In this document: piece after piece, positions 1 to 6,423 of the stretch
Numbering within the stretch: the first letter of the stretch is position 1
How the letters are laid out: each line of letters starts with the position of its first letter
NCBI GenBank assembly: GCA_035545555.1
Contig: DASZYD010000002.1
Location: 1-6,587, forward strand
Length of the DNA: 6,587 nucleotides
DNA from: JANWHZ01 sp035545555
GTDB lineage: Bacteria; Patescibacteriota; Saccharimonadia; Saccharimonadales; UBA4665
Reading direction: 5' to 3'
Program-made: the position numbers and the translations under genes
The notes under the pieces: generated by a model
Told to the model about the DNA's origin: nothing
Databases searched by the model: none
What the model saw: the letters and a program-made list of their open reading frames with translations, nothing else

Positions 1-842
1 CGCTCAGCCGGCAGATTCTCAGCCGCAGCACCAGCGTCAATATCGCCACCTTTCATGCCAAAGTGCCGGAGACGGTCATGGCGCGGACGCTGTCCGTCGT
101 TATTACGCCGTACATGCGCACGGTGCTGAAAGATCTGCACGAGCTGACCGCCGTGTCGCTCCCGGCCGCCGAATACGTCAGCAGCCTGACCGATCGTCCC
201 ATTACCATCATTCAAAACGGTATTGACGTGCAGCACTTTACGTTTACACCGCGGGCCCGGGCCGCTTCGCCGCGCACTATTGTGTACATTGGCCGCCTGG
301 AGCAGCGCAAAGGGGTGAAGTACCTGCTGCGTGCCTATGCGCGGTTGGCACAGGATCTGGAAGGCACTGTTCGTTTGCTGATCGCCGGCGACGGCGCTGA
401 TCGCCGCAAGCTGACGCTGCTGGCGGAGGAACTGCAGATTCCCAATGTGGAATTTTTGGGCTACATCAGCGATGAGCAGAAAGTGGCGCTGCTGGCCTCG
501 GCCGACCTGTTCTGCTCACCAGCACTGTATGGTGAAAGCTTCGGCGTCGTCCTGCTTGAGGCCATGGCCAGCGGCCTGCCGATTGTGGCCGGCGACAATT
601 CCGGTTACGAATCGGTATTGCGCGAGCTGGGCACACTGTCGCTGGTGAACCCTAAGGATGAGATCGACTTTGCCCGGCGCATGCGCGTGCTGCTGGAGGA
701 GCCGAAACTGCGGGCGCTCTGGCAGACCTGGGCGCGGAGCTATATCAAGCAATTTACCTACGAAAAAGTGGTGGATCAGTATGAGCGGCTGTACCGCAAG
801 GCTCTCAGAAAGTACGCCGGATCACCCGTGCATGCCCGCTAA
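1..842 (+). CDS. GT4-family glycosyltransferase, 5' truncated by window edge
   Basis: This is the C-terminal part of a GT-B retaining glycosyltransferase of family GT4, which transfers a sugar from a nucleotide donor, probably to a lipid or glycan at the cytoplasmic face of the membrane. The frame is open from the first complete codon (position 3), giving 279 visible residues. The GTG at 63 is not the real start, because coding similarity continues upstream: the ATFHA motif at 45-59, whose His (54-56) matches the catalytic His of PimA-like enzymes, lies before it. Roughly the first 110 residues are missing. Visible C-domain motifs are GRLEQRKG (about 291-314, donor phosphate-binding Arg and Lys) and the EX7E motif GESFGVVLLEAMASG, with its two Glu at 534-536 and 558-560. 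The gene ends in TAA and overlaps the next, paralogous glycosyltransferase by 11 nt. Family assignment is firm; the sugar and acceptor cannot be read from the sequence. Confidence 0.93.
   Translation, partial: LSRQILSRSTSVNIATFHAKVPETVMARTLSVVITPYMRTVLKDLHELTAVSLPAAEYVSSLTDRPITIIQNGIDVQHFTFTPRARAASPRTIVYIGRLEQRKGVKYLLRAYARLAQDLEGTVRLLIAGDGADRRKLTLLAEELQIPNVEFLGYISDEQKVALLASADLFCSPALYGESFGVVLLEAMASGLPIVAGDNSGYESVLRELGTLSLVNPKDEIDFARRMRVLLEEPKLRALWQTWARSYIKQFTYEKVVDQYERLYRKALRKYAGSPVHAR
586..599 (+). repeat. 14-nt direct repeat shared by the two glycosyltransferase genes
   Basis: TGGCCGGCGACAAT occurs at 586-599 and again at 1751-1764. Both copies encode the Ala-Gly-Asp-Asn segment just after the EX7E motif. 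The repeat is a coding signature of paralogy between the tandem genes, not an independent element. Confidence 0.8.
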
Positions 843-1995
843 GCCGATACCCCTCAAGATTGCTCTGGTGCTGGATGATTCGCTCGATCGTCCGGACGGC
901 GTGCAGCAATACGTGGTAACGCTCGGGGAATGGCTACGCACTCGCGGGCATGATGTACACTACCTCACCAGCACAACGACCCGGCAGGATATCCCGAATA
1001 TCCATTCACTGGGGCGCAATATGGGTGTACGCTTTAACGGCAATCGTCTGCGTATGCCGCTGCCGGCCAACCAGCGGAGTATCACTGCGCTGCTGCAGGA
1101 AGAACAATTCAATGTCCTGCATGTACAGATGCCCTATAGCCCCTTTCTGGCCGGCCGGATAATCGCTGCGGCGGCACCGGATACCGCTGTTGTCGGCACT
1201 TTTCACATCTTGCCGCACGGCTGGGCGGCCGATCTGCTCAGCCATGTGCTGGCTGCCTGGTGCTGGCCGACACTCCGGCGCTACGACCGGGTGATGAGCG
1301 TGTCTGACGGCGCGCAGGCGTTTGCCCGCCGGGCGTTTGGGGTACGGAGCGACGTGGTGCCGAACGCCGTGCAGGTGGAGCGCTTCCGTCATGCACGGCC
1401 GCATCGTTTGCACGGCAAAGAGGCGTTGCATATCCTGTTTTTAGGTCGTCTGGTGCCGCGCAAAGGCTGTCTGACGCTGCTGGAGGCAATCGCAATGCTC
1501 AACAAACAGGATGCCTCCCTGCCCGCCTACTCGGTAACTATCTGCGGCAGCGGCCCGCTGGAATACAACCTGAAGCGCTACGTGCGTGAACAAGGGCTGG
1601 CGGATCTGGTAACCTTCACCGGCTTTGTGCCGGAGATCGAGAAGCCGCGGTACTACGCCGGCGCCGATATCGCCGTGTTCCCCAGCATGGCCGGCGAGAG
1701 TTTCGGCATCGTGCTGGTAGAGGCGATGGCGAACGGCCATACGGCTGTTCTGGCCGGCGACAATCCAGGCTATCGTTTTGTCTTAAGAGATTCACCCGGC
1801 GAGGTGCTGTTCGATCCGTTCGACCCGGCGCATCTGGCAAGCCGCTTGCGTATGCTCCTGCACGATACGGCGCTGCGCCGACATATCGCCACCTGGCAAG
1901 GCCGGCATGCTGAGGAGTTTGCCGTGGGGCGGGTGGGCGCGCAGGTTGAGGAGACATATCAGGCTGCCTTGCGCCATCGCCGGAGTATGCGATAA
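832..1995 (+). CDS. GT4-family glycosyltransferase, PimA-like
   Basis: This is a complete 387-residue GT-B glycosyltransferase, the usual length for GT4. The N-terminal Rossmann domain opens with KIALVLDDSLDRPDGVQQYV (residues 9-28), matching the glycine-containing acceptor/donor loop of PimA-type mannosyltransferases. VGTFH (121-125) supplies the catalytic His125. The C-terminal domain has GRLVPRKG (205-212, Arg206 and Lys211) and the EX7E motif with Glu289 and Glu297. The frame stays open further upstream, but the ATG at 832 is chosen because the paralogous fold begins right after it and the upstream translation is a shadow of the preceding gene. No clear Shine-Dalgarno precedes it, so translation is probably coupled through the 11-nt overlap (ATGCCCGCTAA, 832-842). 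PimA-like specificity (GDP-mannose and a phospholipid acceptor) is only a guess from motif similarity; another hexose donor is equally possible. It likely works with the preceding paralogue. Confidence 0.95.
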   Translation: MPAKPIPLKIALVLDDSLDRPDGVQQYVVTLGEWLRTRGHDVHYLTSTTTRQDIPNIHSLGRNMGVRFNGNRLRMPLPANQRSITALLQEEQFNVLHVQMPYSPFLAGRIIAAAAPDTAVVGTFHILPHGWAADLLSHVLAAWCWPTLRRYDRVMSVSDGAQAFARRAFGVRSDVVPNAVQVERFRHARPHRLHGKEALHILFLGRLVPRKGCLTLLEAIAMLNKQDASLPAYSVTICGSGPLEYNLKRYVREQGLADLVTFTGFVPEIEKPRYYAGADIAVFPSMAGESFGIVLVEAMANGHTAVLAGDNPGYRFVLRDSPGEVLFDPFDPAHLASRLRMLLHDTALRRHIATWQGRHAEEFAVGRVGAQVEETYQAALRHRRSMR

Positions 1996-1996
1996 T
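1969..1996 (+). promoter_or_regulatory. Candidate sigma70-type extended -10 promoter for the AI-2E-family gene
   Basis: TTGCGC (1969-1974, a -35-like element) is separated by 16 nt from TGcGATAAT, an extended -10 whose hexamer is at 1991-1996. The stop codon of the glycosyltransferase gene lies inside this hexamer. The ATG of the next gene follows 7 nt after the hexamer, so transcription would start at or within a base of the ATG and give a leaderless mRNA. There is no Shine-Dalgarno between 1996 and 2004, which agrees with this. It is supported by motif reading only. Confidence 0.45.
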
Positions 1997-2003
1997 ACTG
2001 GGT

Positions 2004-3137
2004 ATGAGCAGTTTCTTCGCGCCGCGTCAGGGCGACAACGAGGTGTCGTTGACCATCACGGCCCGGACGTTTTTTAAGGTCGTGCTCCTGATCATCGTGA
2101 CGATCATCATCCTGGCGGCGCTACGCGATGCGACGCACGCCCTGGTGCTGGTATTCATCGCCTTCTTTCTCGCTATTGCCCTGAACGCGCCGGTCAGCTG
2201 GATCGCCCGGCACCTGCCCGGTGCGTCGCGGGGCAGCCGCTCACTCGCTACGGCCATTTCCTACCTGATTGTCATTATCGCGCTGGCCGCTTTTCTGGGC
2301 AGCTTTATCCCGCCGATTGTGCGCCAGACCCAGTCGTTCATCGACAACGCGCCGCAGCTCATCGCGAGCGTGCACGACCAACACAGCCAGCTGGGGCAGC
2401 TGGTGACCAAATATCACCTGCAGGGCCAGTTGGATGAGCTGTCGAACGAGCTGTCGAGCCGCCTGCAGCACAGTACTTCCACGGCCGTCAGTACTATTTC
2501 CCGTATCACCAGTAGTCTGTTCGCCACGCTGACCATTCTGGTTCTGACGTTTATGATGCTGATCGAAGGCCCGGCATGGATCAAGCTGGGGCGTCAGCTC
2601 ATTCAGGATGAGGTGCGGCGTGAACATGTCGACCAGCTGGTACGCGATATGTACAAAGCCGTCAAAGGCTACGTGAACGGCCAGGTGCTGCTGGCAGCCA
2701 TCGCGTCGGTGCTGATTCTGCCGGGCCTGCTGATCTTTCATGTCAGCTATCCGATCGCTCTGCTGGCCGTGGTATTCATTTGCGGGCTGATCCCGATGGT
2801 GGGCCACACCATCGGCGCCATTATCGTCACGGCCATCGCATTGTTCCACTCGCCGTTCTCAGCGCTTGGCATCCTGATCTACTACATCTTGTATCAGCAG
2901 ATCGAGAATTACCTCATCCAGCCGCGATTGCAGGCCAACGCGACTAACCTGTCGCCGCTCCTGGTGTTCATGGCGGTCGTGGTCGGCGTCAGCTTCGATG
3001 GCCTGCTGGGAGGCCTCCTGGCCATTCCGGTCGTCGCCTGCCTGCGCGTGTGGATCATCGATTATATCCGTTCCCGCCATCTCTTGAACGAAGACGCCAT
3101 CCCCACGCTACGCCGCAAAAAAGCCAAAGCCTCATAG
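2004..3137 (+). CDS. AI-2E family (PF01594) transporter-like membrane protein
   Basis: This 377-residue polytopic inner-membrane protein is of the AI-2E/UPF0118 family, of usual family length. Hydrophobic segments lie at about 22-40, 44-62, 84-104, 173-188, 225-246, 248-265, 266-282, 286-297 and 315-345; the family is normally drawn with eight helices. The long amphipathic stretch from about 105 to 170, rich in Gln, Ser and Asp, is the soluble insertion typical of the family. Family signatures are GLIPMVGHTIGA (261-272), YQQIENYLIQPRL (297-309) and the glycine-rich FDGLLGGLLAIP (331-342). The C-terminus is basic (LRRKKAKAS). Members have been linked to autoinducer-2 export or Na+/H+ antiport, but most are uncharacterised, so no substrate is assigned. 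It begins 8 nt after the second glycosyltransferase and probably has both read-through and its own promoter. Its TAG stop abuts the stop of the opposing cysS. Confidence 0.93.
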   Translation: MSSFFAPRQGDNEVSLTITARTFFKVVLLIIVTIIILAALRDATHALVLVFIAFFLAIALNAPVSWIARHLPGASRGSRSLATAISYLIVIIALAAFLGSFIPPIVRQTQSFIDNAPQLIASVHDQHSQLGQLVTKYHLQGQLDELSNELSSRLQHSTSTAVSTISRITSSLFATLTILVLTFMMLIEGPAWIKLGRQLIQDEVRREHVDQLVRDMYKAVKGYVNGQVLLAAIASVLILPGLLIFHVSYPIALLAVVFICGLIPMVGHTIGAIIVTAIALFHSPFSALGILIYYILYQQIENYLIQPRLQANATNLSPLLVFMAVVVGVSFDGLLGGLLAIPVVACLRVWIIDYIRSRHLLNEDAIPTLRRKKAKAS

Positions 3138-3142
3138 CTATG
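3133..3142. repeat. Palindrome spanning two abutting convergent stop codons
   Basis: CATAGCTATG is a perfect 10-bp palindrome centred on the junction of the plus-strand TAG (3135-3137) and the minus-strand TAG (CTA at 3138-3140). The two genes have no base between them. The symmetry follows partly from two abutting TAG codons, so only the outer CA/TG pairs are extra. It is too short to be a terminator hairpin by itself. Confidence 0.75.
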
Positions 3143-4574
3143 CCGTGCGATACCAGATAGTGTGTTGCGGCGTGTCGCGCAACTCGATTTTTTGTTTTTC
3201 CAGCCGCTTACGCAGTTCGTCGGCTTTCTGCCAGTCCTTGGCAATCCTGGCTGCCTCACGGTCCGCTATCAGTTGCTTTTGTTCCGGCGTGATATCCTGC
3301 ACCTCGCTCAGACGCAAGCCTAATACTTCGTCAATGAATTCGACTGAATCCTTGATCTGTTGACTTGTAAGGCCACCGGTAGGGTCGTCAGTTACGCTGA
3401 TTACGTCATCTGCGATACTGGCCAGTGCCTGAGGCGTGTCCAGATCGTTTTCCAGCGCCTCCCGAAAAGCCGAACCTATAGTCTGCCGGGAAATTCGTGA
3501 AGTATGCTCAGGGGCCGGCGTACTATCCTGGTACATCAATGCCGCCCAGTTCCGTAACTTCACCAGCCTGTTTTGCGCTGCTTCCAGCGATTCCCAGGTA
3601 AAGTTTGTCTGCGAGCGGTAATGCGACTGGAGCACCAGCAAGCGGAATGCCAGCGGGTCATAGCCTTTGTCGGTTATATCTTTCAGCGTATAGAAGTTAT
3701 TTGCCGATTTTGACATCTTTTTACCGTCGACCAGAATATGCGCATTGTGTGCGAAGATGGTCGCCATGACCGGATTTGTTTCCAGCGCCGTACTCTGTGC
3801 GATTTCGTTTTCGTGATGAGGGAAGATCAGATCTACGCCGCCGGTATGGATATCGAAGGGTTGCCCGAGAGCCTGGCGGCTCATGACCGAGCATTCGATA
3901 TGCCAGCCGGGGCGTCCGCTCAGGTCGTGCCTGCCGTCTCTATCCTCCAGGGTGAACGGCCATGCCGGCTCACCGTCTTTCTGTTTCTTCCAGAGCGCAA
4001 AGTCATGCACGGACTCTTTGTCGTATTCGTCGTTGTGGATTCGCGCTTCGCTGGTATTCTGCAGGGTCAGCTCCAACAGTTGGCCGTAGGTTTTGCCGCT
4101 CTTCCTGTAGGCATCGATCGAGAAATAGACGCCGTCCTCTGCGATATAGGCAAAACCTTTGGTATGCAGCTGCGTGATCAGCTCATACATGCCTTTGATA
4201 ACTTCGGGATCGGTGGCGCGCAGGAAGGTGAGTGCGCTGGTGTCGTTGCCAACCGCAGCCATATCCTCCAGAAAATGTGTAATGTACTCGTCGGCCAGTC
4301 TATGCAATGCTTCGCGCGGCTCTATATCCGGATATCGTTCGCGACTACGGCGGATAGTTTTGTCGTCTACGTCGGTATAGTTCATGGCGTGCGTCACGGT
4401 ATAGCCGGCCTGGGCAACGACGCGCCGTAGCGTGTCCGCAAAAATATATGCGCTCAGGTTGCCGATATGGGCGTGATCGTAGACAGTCGGGCCGCAAGAG
4501 TATATTCGTACGTGTCTATCTTCAAGGGGCCGTAGCTGTTCGATGTTACGCGTTCGCGTGTTGTAGAGTTTCAT
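3138..4574 (-). CDS. cysS: Cysteinyl-tRNA synthetase
   Basis: This is a class I aminoacyl-tRNA synthetase that charges tRNA-Cys in the cytoplasm, with 478 residues (the E. coli enzyme has 461). The N-terminus MKLYNTRTRN is the family's usual start. The catalytic Rossmann fold carries HIGN (36-39, the HIGH-equivalent) and KMSKS (286-290). The zinc site is complete: Cys27 in SCGPTVYD, Cys228 in GWHIECS, His253 and Glu257 in FPHHENEIAQS, with the same 25- and 4-residue spacings as in E. coli. The anticodon-binding helical region and the C-terminal DTPQHTIW end are present. It overlaps the upstream DHH gene by 29 nt and has its own Shine-Dalgarno there. Its 3' end abuts the convergent AI-2E-family gene. 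By hand count its GC is about 51%, lower than both flanks (about 60%), yet nothing in the protein looks broken. Confidence 0.98.
   Translation of the reverse strand: MKLYNTRTRNIEQLRPLEDRHVRIYSCGPTVYDHAHIGNLSAYIFADTLRRVVAQAGYTVTHAMNYTDVDDKTIRRSRERYPDIEPREALHRLADEYITHFLEDMAAVGNDTSALTFLRATDPEVIKGMYELITQLHTKGFAYIAEDGVYFSIDAYRKSGKTYGQLLELTLQNTSEARIHNDEYDKESVHDFALWKKQKDGEPAWPFTLEDRDGRHDLSGRPGWHIECSVMSRQALGQPFDIHTGGVDLIFPHHENEIAQSTALETNPVMATIFAHNAHILVDGKKMSKSANNFYTLKDITDKGYDPLAFRLLVLQSHYRSQTNFTWESLEAAQNRLVKLRNWAALMYQDSTPAPEHTSRISRQTIGSAFREALENDLDTPQALASIADDVISVTDDPTGGLTSQQIKDSVEFIDEVLGLRLSEVQDITPEQKQLIADREAARIAKDWQKADELRKRLEKQKIELRDTPQHTIWYRTA
3164..3199 (+). terminator. Candidate intrinsic terminator inside the 3' end of cysS (antisense)
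   Basis: On the plus strand GTTGCG (3164-3169) pairs with CGCAAC (3178-3183). With one bulged G the stem extends by CG/CG to eight pairs around a 3-nt loop. After TCGA comes a T-rich tract, six T at 3188-3193 and five T at 3195-3199. It lies 26 nt past the stop of the AI-2E-family gene, the right place to end that transcript. The 4-nt gap before the T run is not ideal. The T run also encodes Lys-Gln-Lys of CysS on the other strand, so chance is possible. Confidence 0.4.
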
Positions 4575-5613
4575 CAGAGGTGTCCTTACCTATGTTGTTG
4601 AGGAGTTCGGTGGCAAACATAAGACACTCCGAGCGCACTTCGTTGAGGGGGCGGCCGGTTGTTTTGAAGCCGCTGGCGTACGGGTGACCGCCGCCGCCCA
4701 GCTTCTCGGCTAGCTCGTCGGCCACGGGCCAGCCGGTATTGGCACGGATTGCTGCCGTAACATGCCCGTCGTCATACTGCTTAAACACAATCGCCAGGCC
4801 GACGCCGGCAACGCTGAGCATATCGCCCTGCACGAGCGGCGCAGGGTTATAGAGCGGGCTGTAATCGTTGATCTCCTGCTGCGGAATAGTCACGTGGGCG
4901 ATGCGGCCGTCGGCGGCAAACTCGGTACGCTCGATCAGCTGCGCTTTGTACGTATAGATCTGGCGCGGCAGTTTGCTGAACTCACGGCGCTGTTCTTCCA
5001 GCTGCGGCCGGTTCACGCCTCGTTCTGCCAGCTCGGCCATGACGCGGTAGGTGCTCGGCCGTGTCAGGTCGTTCGAGAGGCCCTGGGTATCGCCAAGGAT
5101 GGCGGTCATCACATGTGCCGCCGCCTCCCCGCTGACGGGCCACGCGAGTGCCTGTGCCAGCTGGTAGATCAGTTCACCGCTGGACGAGACGCTGTCATCA
5201 TTGATGAGCACTTTGGCAAAGTCCGGTTGCCGATCGACGGTGGCGTGATGGTCAAGGATAATGCACGGTTTGGCTGCCAGCCATGCCAGCTCGCCGCTGG
5301 CCTGCAGTTTCTCGAGCAAGGTGAGCGTGGACGCGTCAACGATGATGCTCAGATCAAACTGGCGCGGCAGTTCGCTGCCGACGCGATCCCAGCCGGCCAG
5401 ATAACGCAAATAGCCCGGCATATCGACGCCGCAGTAGAGTGATACGTGCTTGCCCTGATCGCCGAGGATATGCTCCAGCGCAAGCGCACTGCCCAGGCTG
5501 TCGGCGTCAGGGTTGTCGGCCTGGATAATAACGATATGGTGCGCCGCCTGCACCAGGGCCGCGATCCGGCCTTGTTCGGTTTGTGCGATCATCCCTCTAG
5601 TATACTGCATCAT
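4546..5613 (-). CDS. DHH/DHHA1 phosphoesterase, NrnA-like, with altered motif I
   Basis: This is a stand-alone DHH-DHHA1 protein of up to 355 residues, the length and layout of NrnA-type enzymes, which degrade short RNA oligomers (nanoRNA), pAp or cyclic-dinucleotide products using Mn2+. Motifs from the ATG at 5613: NPDADSLGS (34-42), IIVDAS (90-95, Asp93), the signature DHH at 121-123, SSSGELIYQL (143-152), GDTQGL (174-179, Asp175), and the DHHA1 loop GGGGHPYASG (306-315). The His that usually lies three residues before Pro-Asp in motif I (H-x-x-P-D) is absent; Ala32 or, with a one-residue shift, Gln31 sits there. The other metal ligands are kept, so activity is still likely. Tandem ATGs at 5613-5608 start the longest frame; an ATG at 5592 (residue 8) is an alternative favoured by the leaderless pattern. 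The gene starts 23 nt after the membrane-protein gene and overlaps cysS by 29 nt. Confidence 0.93.
   Translation of the reverse strand: MMQYTRGMIAQTEQGRIAALVQAAHHIVIIQADNPDADSLGSALALEHILGDQGKHVSLYCGVDMPGYLRYLAGWDRVGSELPRQFDLSIIVDASTLTLLEKLQASGELAWLAAKPCIILDHHATVDRQPDFAKVLINDDSVSSSGELIYQLAQALAWPVSGEAAAHVMTAILGDTQGLSNDLTRPSTYRVMAELAERGVNRPQLEEQRREFSKLPRQIYTYKAQLIERTEFAADGRIAHVTIPQQEINDYSPLYNPAPLVQGDMLSVAGVGLAIVFKQYDDGHVTAAIRANTGWPVADELAEKLGGGGHPYASGFKTTGRPLNEVRSECLMFATELLNNIGKDTSDETLQHANA
4583..4588 (-). promoter_or_regulatory. Shine-Dalgarno of cysS within the DHH gene
   Basis: On the minus strand TAAGGA lies 8 nt upstream of the cysS ATG (4574-4572). It matches the 3' end of 16S rRNA (complement of CCTCCTTA). 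It sits inside the last codons of the DHH gene and is the only convincing Shine-Dalgarno I find at any start in the window. It confirms the 4574 start. Confidence 0.65.
5599..5604 (-). promoter_or_regulatory. Weak -10-like element upstream of the alternative DHH start
   Basis: TATACT on the minus strand ends 6 nt before the ATG at 5592, the same spacing as at two other starts here. No -35-like hexamer lies at 16-19 nt and there is no TGn extension. If real, it would give a leaderless DHH mRNA starting at 5592. Read-through from the upstream gene is at least as likely. Confidence 0.2.
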
Positions 5614-5636
5614 TTCTCTGAGGCTTGCACAGTTGC

Positions 5637-6410
5637 CTATACGGCGCCGGCAATCTGCGAGGCGGTATATTGCGAGACTAGCGGCTTGGTGCCAAGCTGC
5701 CGCGCATATTGATCGAGCAAACCGTTCATGAACGCATCATGTTGCCCACGCTCGGTCTCGGGCGGCAATGAATAAGCGACATATGATGGCTGCGATCCAT
5801 CTGCGGCAATACCGCTTGGCGCCGCGCCGATACAATAGACCGGCTGGTTGCAAGTCACCGCATGGTCCTTCTCGGTCACGGCTGCGTCGATATTGATACG
5901 CAGCAGCTGGCCAGTATATTTCTGCGTGTAATCATAGAGTTGGATTGCACCAGTGCTAATCCCGGACTCAAGTTGCCCTATCTTGCCGTCAAGGGCGCCA
6001 ATCTGTTCTGCTCCGAGGAGTACGAGACAAATAGCAGCGCCAGGCTCAAGTGCCGCGATGTGTTCTTTGACTGATCCGGGCGCGGCAATGACGGCGCACT
6101 TGGTACCATTCAGGCTGTCTACGGTATCGACCTCTACCATCGGCTGCGCGGCCGAGGCAACCTCTGGTGTTGCGTTTTGGTCGCAGTTGACGCATTTTGA
6201 AATCTTAGCGTCAAGCAGATTGTGCAGCTCGACTGCGCCGCCGACGCCGAGAGCCGCAACCGCCACACCGCCCCAGAACAGGCAGCTACATACGCCACGT
6301 CTCTTTGGGTTCTCCGGCTGGGCCGGGGGCAACGGCGGTCGCGTCTCCGGTAGCGCTACGTTACGACTAGCGCGTTGTGCTATCGGAGCAAACACTTCCT
6401 GCCGTGTCAT
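5637..6410 (-). CDS. Unrecognised single-pass membrane protein with a Cys-containing extracytoplasmic domain
   Basis: I do not recognise this 257-residue protein. Residues 1-38 are a proline-rich, probably cytoplasmic tail (LPETRPPLPPAQPENP) ending in KRR (36-38). A single transmembrane segment follows at about 42-62 (FWGGVAVAALGVGGAV). The basic flank before it predicts that the remaining ~195 residues face outward. That domain holds six cysteines: Cys73 and Cys76 (a CVNC pair just past the membrane), Cys105, Cys128, Cys187 and Cys193; Cys41 and Cys43 are at the inner membrane edge. The even number suggests disulfides or metal binding, which is inference. Hydrophobic stretches at 105-110 and 126-133 look like core beta strands. 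Codons and GC (about 58% on sampled lines) are like the neighbours, and the frame is clean, so it is a real gene. No Shine-Dalgarno precedes its ATG, only an AT-rich promoter-like region. It lies between recR and the DHH gene on the same strand; context gives no clear function. Confidence 0.85.
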   Translation of the reverse strand: MTRQEVFAPIAQRASRNVALPETRPPLPPAQPENPKRRGVCSCLFWGGVAVAALGVGGAVELHNLLDAKISKCVNCDQNATPEVASAAQPMVEVDTVDSLNGTKCAVIAAPGSVKEHIAALEPGAAICLVLLGAEQIGALDGKIGQLESGISTGAIQLYDYTQKYTGQLLRINIDAAVTEKDHAVTCNQPVYCIGAAPSGIAADGSQPSYVAYSLPPETERGQHDAFMNGLLDQYARQLGTKPLVSQYTASQIAGAV

Positions 6411-6411
6411 T

Positions 6412-6423
6412 TAATAATTATTA
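6412..6423. repeat. 12-bp AT-only palindrome at the start of the membrane-protein gene
   Basis: TAATAATTATTA is a perfect palindrome one base upstream of the ATG (6410-6408, minus strand). It overlaps the candidate -10 element. It could be an operator half-site pair or just promoter AT-richness; no companion site is visible nearby. Confidence 0.5.

Noticed and set aside
658..831. Longer upstream start for the second glycosyltransferase
   Set aside because: The extra 58 residues are an out-of-frame reading of the first gene, rich in Cys, Trp and Arg, and lie before the normal GT4 N-terminus.
2241..2849. 202-codon minus-strand open frame in the AI-2E-family gene
   Set aside because: The His/Gln/Asp-rich composition is what the reverse complement of a hydrophobic membrane protein gives; a shadow.
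3113..3130. T6 run on the minus strand after the cysS stop as a terminator
   Set aside because: No stable stem precedes it, and the run is the antisense of Lys codons at the end of the AI-2E-family gene.
3738..4430. 230-codon plus-strand open frame inside cysS
   Set aside because: It is antisense to a complete, motif-rich cysS and has no recognisable domain; open only because of the codon bias of the real gene.
4762..5442. 226-codon plus-strand open frame inside the DHH gene
   Set aside because: Antisense to all the conserved DHH motifs; its translation is a His/Arg/Gln-rich mixture with no domain.
6339..6353. LPETR in the membrane protein as a sortase signal
   Set aside because: The last residue is Arg, not Gly, and the motif lies in the N-terminal cytoplasmic tail before the membrane helix, whereas sortase signals precede a C-terminal one.
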